From the NCBI GenBank assembly GCA_021798135.1, contig JAJZYI010000029.1, positions 1 through 17,947 on the forward strand: a DNA stretch of 17,947 bases. Direction: 5' to 3'. Positions 6,166 to 13,438 of the stretch are shown in pieces. The translations under genes and the position numbers were made by a program. Origin of the DNA: Actinomycetes bacterium. GTDB lineage: Bacteria; Actinomycetota; Acidimicrobiia; Acidimicrobiales; UBA8190. Under the pieces are notes generated by a model that was not told where the DNA came from, did not search any database, and was given only the letters and a program-made list of their open reading frames with translations. The first letter of the stretch is position 1. The number at the start of each line of letters is the position of its first letter.

Positions 6166-7371
6166 TCAGACGACCGGCGGCCCGACGGGCGCCGCCGTCG
6201 CCGCCGGCGCCCAGGCCTCGGCGAGCACGTGCGCCGGCACACCGCTCTCGTCCACCACGATGGTGGACGCGATCTCGTCCCACACCTGCCGCCGGCCCCG
6301 GTCCCACAGCAGCATGGTGTCGAGCAGCAGCACGCCGGCGGCGAACGACGCCGCCGTGACGGCCCCCACCACGACCATCTTGACCACCAGCTCGCGCACG
6401 AACATCCTCAGCCAGCGGGCCGGGCGGCTGGTGGCGCCGTGCAGCACCCTGAGCTTCATGATGCGCATGGCCGGCGTCTGGCCGCTCTTCCACGTCACGA
6501 GCGACCACACGAACCACCCGATCCCGAGGGTGCCGAGGCAGAGGGCGATGTCGAGGAGGTACTGCCCGAGCCTGCGACCGGGATCGCCGAGCACCACGCC
6601 CATGGGGGCCCCGGCCACCTGCCGGCAGCCGTCGCACACCAGCGTCACGGGATCCACCTGCCGGCCGCAGCGCGGGCAGGTCCCGTCGGCGAAGCTCACC
6701 GGGTCGGCGGGCCAGGGCGGCGCGACCGCGGTGCCGACCACCGGCCAGGGACCTGCCGTCGGCCCCGGGCTGCCTGGTCCGGCCATCGGCCCGGCGGGCC
6801 AGGGACCTGCCGTCGGCCCCGGGCTGCCTGGTCCGGCCATCGGCCCGGCGGGCCAGGGACCTGCCGTCGGCCCCGGGCGCCACGACCCGGCTCCCGGAAC
6901 GGCCGGCCAGGTGCCTGCCGGCCAGGAACCGCCTGAGGAGGTGCTGGCAGGCGTGGGAGCGAGCCCCTGGTGGGACCACGGCTCAGCATCCCCTGCGGAG
7001 GTCGCGCCGGACCACGGGCTCGACCCGTCGGGCCAGCCCGGTGGCAGCCATCCCGGCACGGCCGTGCGAGGCCCCGCCCACGGGGGCGAGTGCCACGGGC
7101 CACCGTGCCCCTCCCAGCCCGGGACGGTCCCGCAGGCACCGGTCGGACCCGGCGCGACGCCGCCGGGCACCGGAGCGCGCGGCTCGGCCTCGGCGAACCT
7201 CGGAGGCGGCGGGAGGGGGGCAGTCGCCGGAGCCGGTGCCGGTGCCGGTGACGCCGGGCCTGCGCCGGCACCCGGACCGGGCGCCGACCTCGCGGCGGGC
7301 GTGGCACCCGCCTCGGCCACGCCGCACGCGTCGCCGGACGGCACACCTCCTGTGTCCGACATCTCCGCCAC
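6166..7371 (-). CDS. RDD-family membrane protein with Pro/Gly-rich region and zinc ribbon
   Basis: A membrane protein of unknown exact role. The 401 residues fall into three parts. Residues 1 to about 225 are rich in Pro, Gly, Ala and Trp, with an 18-residue repeat (G-P-T-A-G-P-W-P-A-G-P-M-A-G-P-G-S-P) at about 167-210. Residues 232-249 hold a zinc ribbon (CPRC and CDGC, with cysteines 232, 235, 246 and 249). Residues 262-375 match the RDD domain: GRRLGQYLLD, a membrane span at about 271-292, GQTPAMRIMKLRVL, a second span at about 329-350, and the closing WDRGRRQVWDEIASTIVV. The GTG at 7371 is chosen because a purine-rich AAGGGGG precedes it by five bases; an in-frame ATG at 7362 is the alternative. 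RDD proteins have been linked to ion exchange or transport, but nothing here shows a substrate. Confidence 0.82.
   Translation of the reverse strand: MAEMSDTGGVPSGDACGVAEAGATPAARSAPGPGAGAGPASPAPAPAPATAPLPPPPRFAEAEPRAPVPGGVAPGPTGACGTVPGWEGHGGPWHSPPWAGPRTAVPGWLPPGWPDGSSPWSGATSAGDAEPWSHQGLAPTPASTSSGGSWPAGTWPAVPGAGSWRPGPTAGPWPAGPMAGPGSPGPTAGPWPAGPMAGPGSPGPTAGPWPVVGTAVAPPWPADPVSFADGTCPRCGRQVDPVTLVCDGCRQVAGAPMGVVLGDPGRRLGQYLLDIALCLGTLGIGWFVWSLVTWKSGQTPAMRIMKLRVLHGATSRPARWLRMFVRELVVKMVVVGAVTAASFAAGVLLLDTMLLWDRGRRQVWDEIASTIVVDESGVPAHVLAEAWAPAATAAPVGPPVV
6743..6878. repeat. 54-bp tandem repeat inside the RDD gene
   Basis: A 54-bp unit begins at 6743, 6797 and 6851; the third copy is partial and ends near 6878. 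The copies are virtually identical at the DNA level, including synonymous positions, which points to recent duplication. It encodes the 18-residue Gly/Pro repeat of the RDD protein. Confidence 0.9.
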
Positions 7372-7566
7372 GATGCCCCCTTCCCTGCGGTGGCACACGC
7401 TGGAACCGGCTCGGTGCGGCCCGTGCGGGCCGTCGTGACGGACCGTCCCCGGCGCGCCGTCGCCTGCTCCCAGGCTACCGGCGCCGGCGCGCGTCTGCCG
7501 GGCGGGGGATGCTGTCGGGGCCTCGGGCACCGGGGCCCGCGGACCAGCGATCAGGCGGGCCAGCGG
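7372..7566 (-). other. Gap between folD and the RDD gene
   Basis: This gap of 195 bp has a TAGCCT box on the minus strand at 7472-7477 that could drive the RDD gene with a leader near 95 bases. A 5-bp GC stem at 7524-7528 and 7535-7539 is a weak terminator candidate after folD. A short direct repeat (GCG-A/G-TCAGGCGG) sits around the folD stop. I see no gene. Confidence 0.3.
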
Positions 7567-8421
7567 TCAGGCGGACCGCTCGGCGGCCAGGGCCGTGTTG
7601 CGCAGCAGCATCGCCCTGGTCATGGGGCCGACGCCACCGATGCGGGGGGTGATCCATCCGGCCACCTCGGCGACGGCCTCGTCGACGTCCGACAGCAGCT
7701 TGCGGCCGGCGAACGACGTGCCGGCGCCGACCACCGCCGCTCCAGGCTTCACCATGCCGGGGGTGACGAGCCCGGCGCGGCCCGCCGCGGCGACCACGAT
7801 GTCGGCCCGCCGCACGTGCTCGGCCAGGTCGGGCACGCCCGTGTGGACCACGGTGACCGCGGCGTTGCAGCCCGGCCGCTTCATGGCCAGGAGCAGGCTC
7901 AGCGGCCGCCCGATGGTGAGGCCCCGGCCGATGATGACGACATGGCGGCCCTCGACGGCCACGTCGTGGGCGTGCAGGAGCTCCACGATGCCGGCGGGGG
8001 TGCACGGCAGCGGTCCCGGGTGCCCCATGACGAGGCGGCCCAGGTTGATCGGGTGGAGGCCGTCGGCGTCCTTGGCCGGGTCGATGGCGAGCAGCGCCGC
8101 CTCCTCGTCGAGCCCGTCGGGCAGCGGGAGCTGCAGCAGGATCGCGTGCACGGCCGGGTCCGCGTTGTGGCGGGCGATGATGTCGAGCAGCTCGGCCTGG
8201 GTCACGTTGGCCGGCGGGTGCTCGTCGACCGTGGCGATGCCGACGCTGGCACAGTCCTGCTGCTTCATGGCCACGTAGCGGGCGCTCGACGGGTCGTCGC
8301 CGACCAGGATGGTGCCGAGGCCGACCTGCACGCCCTCGTGGCGCAGGCGGGCGACGCGGTCCGCCGTCTCCGCCCTCACGCGGGCGGCCACGGCCTCGCC
8401 GTCGAGGATGCGGGCGGCCAT
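7567..8421 (-). CDS. folD: Methylenetetrahydrofolate dehydrogenase/cyclohydrolase
   Basis: Oxidises 5,10-methylene-THF to methenyl-THF and hydrolyses it to 10-formyl-THF, the formyl donor for PurN and PurH. The 284-residue length is normal. Catalytic-site residues are Y49 and K53 (YVAMK), Q97 in QLPLPDG, and D118 in the PAKDADGLHP motif. The nucleotide loop is IGRGLTIGRP (164-173), an actinobacterial form of the usual GRSxxVGxP. The C-terminus has TPRIGGVGPMT (258-268) where TPVPGGVGPMT is usual. The segment VVGAGTSF also replaces the common VIDVGIN. These look like lineage variants, not loss of function. The ATG overlaps the purH stop in TGATG, so translation is probably coupled to purH. Confidence 0.95.
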   Translation of the reverse strand: MAARILDGEAVAARVRAETADRVARLRHEGVQVGLGTILVGDDPSSARYVAMKQQDCASVGIATVDEHPPANVTQAELLDIIARHNADPAVHAILLQLPLPDGLDEEAALLAIDPAKDADGLHPINLGRLVMGHPGPLPCTPAGIVELLHAHDVAVEGRHVVIIGRGLTIGRPLSLLLAMKRPGCNAAVTVVHTGVPDLAEHVRRADIVVAAAGRAGLVTPGMVKPGAAVVGAGTSFAGRKLLSDVDEAVAEVAGWITPRIGGVGPMTRAMLLRNTALAAERSA

Positions 8422-10046
8422 CAGTGGAGGAAGTGGCGCTCGCCGGTGAAGACCATGGCGATGCCCCGCTCGTCGGCCGCCGCGATCACGGCGTCGTCGC
8501 GCACCGAGCCGCCGGGCTGCACCACGACAGCCACGCCGGCGTCGGCCGCCGCCTCGACCCCGTCGGGGAACGGGTAGAAGGCATCGCTGGCGCACGCGCC
8601 GCCCGCCGCCCGGCCGGCCGCCTTCTTCGCCGCGATCTCGCCGGCCTCCACCCGGTTCTGCTGCCCGGCGCCGATGCCCACCGCCTGCAGGCCGCGCACG
8701 AGGACGATGGCGTTGGACTTGACGTGGCCGCACACCCGCCACGCCAGCTCGGCGTCGCGCCACTGCGCCTCGGTCGGCACCGCCTTGGTGACGACCCGCC
8801 ACTGGTCCCGGCCGGCGTCGAAGCGGTGGGCGTCCTGCACCAGGAAGCCGCCGCCGATCTGGCGGAGGTGGCGACGCTCGGGCTGCGGCGGCGGCGCCTG
8901 GAGGACCCGGGTGTTCTTCCGCCGGGCCCGCAGCGCGTCGACCACGCCGTCGGCGTAGCCGGGGGCGATCACCACGTCGGCCTGGGCGGCGGCGACCATG
9001 CGCTGGGCCGTGGCGGCGTCGACCGGCTCGGACAGCGCCACGATGCCGCCGAAGGCGGAGCGCTCGTCGCACTCGTAGGCGCGCTGGTAGGCGGTGGCCA
9101 GGTCGTCGGCCAGCGCGACCCCGCAGGGGTTGGCGTGCTTCACGATCACCGCCGCCGGCCCGCCCGACCAGGTGGCGAGATCGTGGACCATCGTCCACGC
9201 CGCGTCGGCGTCGTACAGGTTGAGGTACGACAGGGCCATCCCCGCGTGCTGGACGACGTCGTCCCACCAGCCGTGCGTGCCGGCCACTCGGTAGCGGGCC
9301 GCGCGCTGGTGCGGGTTCTCGCCGTAGCGGAGCTCGTCGCCGACCCGCTCGAGCGCCACGTCGATCCGGGGTGGCAGCAGGTCGTCCGCGGCAGCGCCGG
9401 CCGCCGGCACTGCGCCCGCAGCCGGCACTGCGCCGGCCGTCGTCGCCGCTCCGGCCGCGTCCCGGGGCTCGGCGGCATCCTGGGCTCCCCGGCCGCCGGC
9501 GGCACCGGCCAGCCACTCGACGATGGCGGCGTCGTACGCGCTCGTCCGCTCGAAGGCCTTGGTGGCGAGCCGCCGGCGGGTGGCAGCCGACAGCGAGCCG
9601 TCGCGACGCAGCTCCTGCAGCACGACCTGGTAGTCCGCCGGGTCGACGACGACGCCGACGTGCGCATGGTTCTTCGCGGCGGCCCGCACCATGGTGGGCC
9701 CCCCGATGTCGATCAGCTCCACGGACGGGTCGGAGGCGAAGGGGTAGAGGTTGACCACCACCAGGTCGATCGGCTCGATGCCGTGGCGCTCCAGGTCGGC
9801 GCGGTGCTCGGGCACGTCCCGGTCGGCGAGGATGCCGCCGTGGATCTTGGGGTGCAGCGTGACCACCCGGTGGCCGAGCATCTCCGGCGACCCGGTGACC
9901 TCCTCCACCGAGACGACGGGCAGGCCGGCGTCGGCCAGCGCTCGGGCCGTACCGCCGGACGACACCAGGTCCCAGCCCAGCTCGTGCAGCCCGCGGGCCA
10001 GGTCGACGATGCCGTCCTTGTCGTACACCGAGAGCAGCGCCCTCAC
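8421..10046 (-). CDS. purH: Bifunctional AICAR formyltransferase/IMP cyclohydrolase
   Basis: Performs the last two steps of IMP synthesis. The N-terminal IMP cyclohydrolase (MGS-like) domain covers about 1-185 and includes SSGGTARAL, HPKIHGGIL and NLYPF. The C-terminal AICAR transformylase domain covers about 225-541 and includes RYGENPHQ (240-247), VKHANPCGV with the catalytic K303 and H304, SAFGGI (330-335), KSNAIVLV (443-450), GQQNRV and SDAFYPF. Between the domains lies a Gly/Ala linker (about 182-221) containing a repeated A-G-A-V-P-A unit, which makes the protein slightly longer than usual. The GTG start at 10046 overlaps the purN stop as GTGA and has AGGAGG four bases upstream. The end overlaps the folD start. 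Confidence 0.96.
   Translation of the reverse strand: MRALLSVYDKDGIVDLARGLHELGWDLVSSGGTARALADAGLPVVSVEEVTGSPEMLGHRVVTLHPKIHGGILADRDVPEHRADLERHGIEPIDLVVVNLYPFASDPSVELIDIGGPTMVRAAAKNHAHVGVVVDPADYQVVLQELRRDGSLSAATRRRLATKAFERTSAYDAAIVEWLAGAAGGRGAQDAAEPRDAAGAATTAGAVPAAGAVPAAGAAADDLLPPRIDVALERVGDELRYGENPHQRAARYRVAGTHGWWDDVVQHAGMALSYLNLYDADAAWTMVHDLATWSGGPAAVIVKHANPCGVALADDLATAYQRAYECDERSAFGGIVALSEPVDAATAQRMVAAAQADVVIAPGYADGVVDALRARRKNTRVLQAPPPQPERRHLRQIGGGFLVQDAHRFDAGRDQWRVVTKAVPTEAQWRDAELAWRVCGHVKSNAIVLVRGLQAVGIGAGQQNRVEAGEIAAKKAAGRAAGGACASDAFYPFPDGVEAAADAGVAVVVQPGGSVRDDAVIAAADERGIAMVFTGERHFLH
9403..9434. repeat. 18-bp-period repeat in the purH linker
   Basis: GCCGGCACTGCGCC occurs at 9403-9416 and again at 9421-9434, a period of 18 bp. 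It encodes the A-G-A-V-P-A repeat in the interdomain linker of PurH. It is in frame, like the leuS and RDD repeats. Confidence 0.7.
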
Positions 10047-10735
10047 GTGACCTCCTGATGGGTTGTCGGTCGTGCTGGCGCCGGGCTCGCGCCGACGCCG
10101 AGGCGGTTCGCCACCAGGGGCTGGTCCGCCGTGCCCACCAGCGACGGCAGGTCACCGGGCTCCTGGCCGGCGGCGAGCGCCCGGAGCACGCGCCGCACCG
10201 TGGCCGGGTAGAGCCACCGCTCCACGGACTTGATGCGCTCGTGCAGCGTGGCCGCGGTGTCACCCGGTAGCACGGGCACCTCCTGCTGCGCCAGGATCGG
10301 CCCGCGGTCCACCTGGAGCTCGGCGAGGTGGACGGTGCAGCCGGTCACCGCCACGCCGGCGGCGAGAGCCTCCTCCACCGCGTGCCACCCCGGGAAGGCC
10401 GGCAGCAGCGACGGGTGCGTGTTGAGGATGCGGTCCGGGAAGGCCTCGTGCGCGGCGGCGTCCAGGACGGTCCCGAACCCTGCCATGACGACCAGGTCGA
10501 CGCCGTGGTCGACGAGTGCGGCGACCAGCGCCCGCGTGTACGCCGCCCGGTCGAACGACGGGCCGAAGCCGCCGAAGTGGCGCCGGTCGACGAGGACGGT
10601 GGCCACCGCGGCGGCGGCAGCCAGGTCCAGGCCCCGGCAGGGCCGGTCTGCGACCACGACGGCGACGGGCAGGCCCTCGGCAAGCATCTGCTCGGCGATC
10701 GTTCCGGTACCGGACACGAGCAGGCCAAGGCGCAC
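10043..10735 (-). CDS. purN: Phosphoribosylglycinamide formyltransferase
   Basis: Transfers a formyl group from 10-formyl-THF to GAR in purine synthesis. The 230-residue protein has the N-terminal loop LLVSGTGT (5-12), with TGT where many PurN have NGS. The catalytic triad fits N105 and H107 in LNTHPSLLPAFPG and D143 in VDRGPIL. GCTVHLAEL replaces the usual GVTVHFV. The C-terminal 30 residues after GDLPSL are variable. The GTG at 10735 is chosen because the family begins at VRLGLLVSG; upstream codons are Arg-rich and unlike any PurN. There is no Shine-Dalgarno site, and TACCCT lies six bases upstream. It heads the purN-purH-folD operon. Confidence 0.93.
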   Translation of the reverse strand: MRLGLLVSGTGTIAEQMLAEGLPVAVVVADRPCRGLDLAAAAAVATVLVDRRHFGGFGPSFDRAAYTRALVAALVDHGVDLVVMAGFGTVLDAAAHEAFPDRILNTHPSLLPAFPGWHAVEEALAAGVAVTGCTVHLAELQVDRGPILAQQEVPVLPGDTAATLHERIKSVERWLYPATVRRVLRALAAGQEPGDLPSLVGTADQPLVANRLGVGASPAPARPTTHQEVT

Positions 10736-10741
10736 GGTCGC

Positions 10742-10747
10742 AGGGTA
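10742..10747 (-). promoter_or_regulatory. -10 box for leaderless purN-purH-folD transcript
   Basis: On the minus strand TACCCT is followed by six bases (GCGACC) and then the GTG of purN, the same geometry as at mdh. No Shine-Dalgarno sequence is present. I searched the upstream minus strand for the conserved bases of the ZTP riboswitch (CCGCCTGGGC), which often controls purH or folD, and did not find it. Confidence 0.5.
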
Positions 10748-10971
10748 CCAGCGCAGCCGGCGGCCCCGTGCCTGCAGGCGGCGCTGCCGCGGCCCGTACC
10801 TGCACGCCGTCCTGACGCGGCCTGGCTGCCGTTGCGGACGCGTCCTACCTGGCCCGCGGTGGCCGGCCACCGCGCGACGGCGGCAGCCGGCCGCCGCGTG
10901 CTGCGGTACATGCCGACACTCCGACGCACCGCCGAGCGCCGACCTTGCCGACATCAGTGCCCGTGCACAGA

Positions 10972-10992
10972 TACCGGTTCCCTTATCCGGTA
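10972..10992. promoter_or_regulatory. Inverted repeat TACCGG-N9-CCGGTA
   Basis: TACCGG (10972-10977) and CCGGTA (10987-10992) are perfect inverted repeats around a 9-base AT-richer centre (TTCCCTTAT). The arms resemble a dimeric operator. The site lies about 240 bp upstream of purN. Confidence 0.4.
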
Positions 10993-11103
10993 GCGGCACA
11001 GGATCGGCTGAAGTTCCCCTGATGACGACCGGACTCCCTGGTCATATTGATGCCATGCCGGGGGGCAGCCGTCCACCGTTCTGAGGAAAAGACTGATTTC
11101 CAC

Positions 11104-11163
11104 CAGGTAGCAGGCCTACCGCCCAGGTAGCAGGCCTACCGCCCAGGTAGCAGGCCTACCGCC
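11104..11163. repeat. Three 20-bp repeats forming six alternating half-sites
   Basis: The unit CAGGTAGCAGGCCTACCGCC is repeated three times without change. Read as half-sites, GGTAG and its complement CTACC alternate every 10 bp at 11106, 11116, 11126, 11136, 11146 and 11156, separated by CAGGC and GCCCA. Six inverted half-sites therefore face the same side of the helix. A degenerate further half-site (GGGAA) follows at 11166. There are no unique spacers, so it is not a CRISPR array. Confidence 0.9.
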
Positions 11164-11245
11164 CAGGGAAGATGGCGCCGGCGGCCGCGCGAGCCGGCCA
11201 CCGGTGGGCCAGGCGCTGCCCGCCTACCCTGGCCGCCGGTGCCGC

Positions 11246-11291
11246 CCTGCTGCTGCCGCCCGAGCAGCGGTGCCCGGGCGGCAGCAGCAGG
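11246..11291 (-). terminator. 17-bp-stem hairpin after sucD
   Basis: 11246-11262 and 11275-11291 are perfectly complementary over 17 bp with a 12-base loop. The arms contain CTG and CAG triplet runs. It begins 13 bases after the sucD stop on the minus strand and is the longest perfect stem I found in the window. It is the likely end of the sucC-sucD transcript, although no T-run follows. Confidence 0.65.
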
Positions 11292-11304
11292 CGGCGAGAT
11301 GGCG

Positions 11305-12195
11305 TCACCCGAGGTCGCGGACGACGCCTGCCATCTTCTCCCCAGCCTCGGTGGGGTTCTGGGCGACGATGACACCCGCCGCCGCCAGCACCTCCATCTT
11401 GGCCTTGGCGGTGCCGTGGGTCCCCGAGATGATGGCGCCGGCGTGGCCCATCTTGCGCCCGGGCGGCGCGGTCACGCCCGCGATGTACGCCACCACGGGC
11501 TTGGTCATGTGGTCCTTGATGTACTCGGCCGCCTGCTCCTCGGCGGAGCCGCCGATCTCGCCGATCAAGAGGACGGCCCTGGTCTCAGGGTCGGCCTGGA
11601 AGGCCTGCAGGACGTCGGTGAAGCTGGTGCCCGGCACGGGGTCGCCGCCGATCCCGACGCCGGTGGTCTGCCCGATGCCCTTCTGCGTGAGCTCGTACAG
11701 GGCCTGGTAGAAGACCGTCCCCGAGCGGCTGACCAGCCCGACGGGACCGCCGGGGAGGGCGATGTCGCCCGAGGTGATGCCGATGTTGCACTTGCCGGCC
11801 GAGATGATGCCGGGGCAGTTCGGGCCGAGGAGCCGGGTGCCGGGGAAGTCCCGGACGAGCCGGTTGTAGGCGCGGGCCTCGTCGTGGGCCGGGATGCCCT
11901 CGGTGATGCACACCACGAACGGCACGCCGGCCTCGGCGGCCTCGACGATGGCGTCGGCGGCGAACCGCGGCGGCACCGAGATGAAGGACGCGTTGGCGCC
12001 GGTCTCGGCCACGGCCTCCTTGACGTTGGCGAACACCGGGATGCCCTCGATGGTCTCGCCCCCGCGCTTGGGGTTGGTGCCCGCGACCACCTGCGTGCCG
12101 TAGGCCCGGTTGCGCAGGCCGTGGTAGAGGCCCTGGCTGCTCGGGCTGATGCCCTGGATGACGACCTTGGTGGTCTCGTCGACGAAGACGCTCAT
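11305..12195 (-). CDS. sucD: Succinyl-CoA synthetase alpha subunit
   Basis: With SucC it converts succinyl-CoA to succinate with nucleotide triphosphate formation in the TCA cycle. The 296-residue length fits. The N-terminal CoA-binding fold has IQGISPSSQG and GTNPKRGG. VCITEGIP (95-102) and LLGPNCPGII (122-131) are family motifs. The phosphorylated histidine is H251 in GRKMGHAGAII. GIGGDPVPGT (181-190) is a conserved loop with P-V-P where many bacterial SucD have V-I. The ATG overlaps the sucC stop by four bases (ATGA), with AAGGGAG seven bases upstream. Confidence 0.96.
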   Translation of the reverse strand: MSVFVDETTKVVIQGISPSSQGLYHGLRNRAYGTQVVAGTNPKRGGETIEGIPVFANVKEAVAETGANASFISVPPRFAADAIVEAAEAGVPFVVCITEGIPAHDEARAYNRLVRDFPGTRLLGPNCPGIISAGKCNIGITSGDIALPGGPVGLVSRSGTVFYQALYELTQKGIGQTTGVGIGGDPVPGTSFTDVLQAFQADPETRAVLLIGEIGGSAEEQAAEYIKDHMTKPVVAYIAGVTAPPGRKMGHAGAIISGTHGTAKAKMEVLAAAGVIVAQNPTEAGEKMAGVVRDLG

Positions 12196-13343
12196 CGGTT
12201 CGCTCCCTTGGCCAGCTCGGACGCCCGGCGGGCCGCCTCGATCATGGTCGGCACGGACTCGAGCTTGTCCGAGCCGTGCTCGGCGAGGATCCGCCGGCCC
12301 TCCTCGGCGTTGGTGCCGTCCAGACGGATGACGATGGGCGAGGCGATGTCGACGCGCCCGAGCGCCTCGACGATGCCGTTGGCGACCTCCTCGCCCCGGG
12401 TGATCCCGCCGAAGATGTTGATGAAGATGGACCGGACGTTCTCGTCGCTGTTGATCACCTCGAGCGCGTTGGCCATCTGAGCGGCGTTGGCGCCACCGCC
12501 GATGTCGAGGAAGTTGGCCGGCTTGCCGCCGACCTGCTCCACGACGTCACAGGTGCTCATGGCCAGGCCGGCGCCGTTGGCGATGATCCCCACGAAGCCG
12601 TCCAGGCCGACGTACTGCAGGCCCTTCTCCTTGGCCATGCGCTCGCGGGGGTCGGTGGTCTCCGTCGCCGCGAACTCCTCCCACTCCGGGTGGCGGAACG
12701 AGGCGTTGTCGTCGAGGGTGACCTTGGCGTCGAGCGCGTGGACCCTCCCGTCGGTGGTGAGGATCAGCGGGTTGATCTCCGCCAGGTCGCAGTCGCCCTG
12801 CTCGTAGCAGGTGTACAGCTTGACCAGCAGCTCCGCGGCCTGGGCGCGGGCCTCGGCGTGCAGGCCGGCCTCCGCCACCAGCGCCTCCGCCACCTCGGCC
12901 GACAGGCCCTCGGTGGGGTCGACGTGGCGGCGGGCGATGGCTCCGGGATCGGTGGCCGCGACCTCCTCGATGTCGACGCCGCCCTTGGCAGACACCATGC
13001 ACAGGTGCTTCTTCGCGCTGCGGTCGAGGGTGAAGCTGGCGTAGTACTCGTGGGCGATGTCCGAAGAGCGTTCGATCCACACGCGGTTGACGGTGTGGCC
13101 CTTGATGTCCATGCCCAGGATGGCGGTCGCGTGCGTGCGGACCTCGTCGGCGTCACCCGCCAGCTTGATCCCGCCCGCCTTGCCACGGCCGCCCACCTTG
13201 ACCTGGGCCTTGACGACGACCGGGTAGCCGATGCGCTCGGCGGCGGCCACCGCCTCGTCCACCGTGTCGGCGGGCTCGCCCGGCGACGTCGGGATGCCGT
13301 ATCGGGCGAAGTACTGCTTGCCCTGGTACTCGTAGAGATCCAC
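12192..13343 (-). CDS. sucC: Succinyl-CoA synthetase beta subunit
   Basis: The nucleotide-binding partner of SucD. The 383-residue protein starts MDLYEYQGKQYFARYGIP, a standard SucC beginning. The ATP-grasp domain has KAQVKVGGRGKAGG (45-58) and metal-binding ENPL-type residues at EINPL (189-193) with D205. The C-terminal half has NGAGLAM (256-262), FLDIGGGA (278-285) and FINIFGGITR (307-316). The GTG at 13343 is preceded by AGGAGG at a rather long 11 bases. No TAnnnT box is seen in the 93-bp gap upstream, so the gene may be read through from the mutase subunit gene despite the hairpin there. That co-transcription is inference. Confidence 0.96.
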   Translation of the reverse strand: MDLYEYQGKQYFARYGIPTSPGEPADTVDEAVAAAERIGYPVVVKAQVKVGGRGKAGGIKLAGDADEVRTHATAILGMDIKGHTVNRVWIERSSDIAHEYYASFTLDRSAKKHLCMVSAKGGVDIEEVAATDPGAIARRHVDPTEGLSAEVAEALVAEAGLHAEARAQAAELLVKLYTCYEQGDCDLAEINPLILTTDGRVHALDAKVTLDDNASFRHPEWEEFAATETTDPRERMAKEKGLQYVGLDGFVGIIANGAGLAMSTCDVVEQVGGKPANFLDIGGGANAAQMANALEVINSDENVRSIFINIFGGITRGEEVANGIVEALGRVDIASPIVIRLDGTNAEEGRRILAEHGSDKLESVPTMIEAARRASELAKGANR

Positions 13344-13418
13344 CGGTCGGGTTTCCTCCTCGGTCGTGGGTTCGGTGGGTGCACCCGGGCACGGCCCGCA
13401 CCCCGTCGCCGGACCACG

Positions 13419-13438
13419 GACCCCCGGTGCCGGGGGTC
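13419..13438 (-). terminator. Hairpin at the end of the B12-subunit gene
   Basis: GACCCCCG (13419-13426) and CGGGGGTC (13431-13438) form a perfect 8-bp stem with a GTGC loop that overlaps the stop codon of the mutase subunit gene. It could attenuate transcription between that gene and sucC. There is also a 10-bp palindrome GGGTGCACCC at 13377-13386. Confidence 0.45.

Larger units (their letters stand above)
10736..11304. other. 569-bp gene-free interval between purN and sucD
   Basis: No reading frame here has a family match, a Shine-Dalgarno site or codon use that I can support. From left to right it holds the purN -10 box, a palindrome at 10972-10992, a stretch with more A and T than its surroundings (about 10960-11103), the half-site array at 11104-11163, and the large sucD hairpin. 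No tRNA could be folded. A regulatory region or a small RNA is possible. Confidence 0.6.

Noticed and set aside
6120..6242. A 41-residue N-terminal extension of MetF
   Set aside because: Arginine-rich, unlike any MetF, and it would run over the RDD gene end and the predicted metF promoter.
8424..10058. A 544-codon plus-strand frame opposite purH
   Set aside because: Composition dominated by Gly, Val, Arg and His and no motif. The purH frame explains the region.
10703..10714. 12-bp palindrome TCCGGTACCGGA near the start of purN
   Set aside because: It lies inside the codons for the S-G-T-G loop and is easily explained by Gly/Thr codon choice.
10736..10999. An 88-residue N-terminal extension of PurN
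   Set aside because: It is Arg/Gly-rich and crosses the TACCCT box; PurN homologs begin at the V-R-L-G-L-L segment.
11104..11163. CRISPR array
   Set aside because: The 20-bp copies are contiguous with no unique spacers, and no cas genes are present.
10736..11304. ZTP (pfl) riboswitch for the purine operon, or a tRNA gene
   Set aside because: The conserved CCGCCTGGGC element was not found on the minus strand, the purN transcript looks leaderless, and no cloverleaf with a GTTCGAATC-like arm could be seen.
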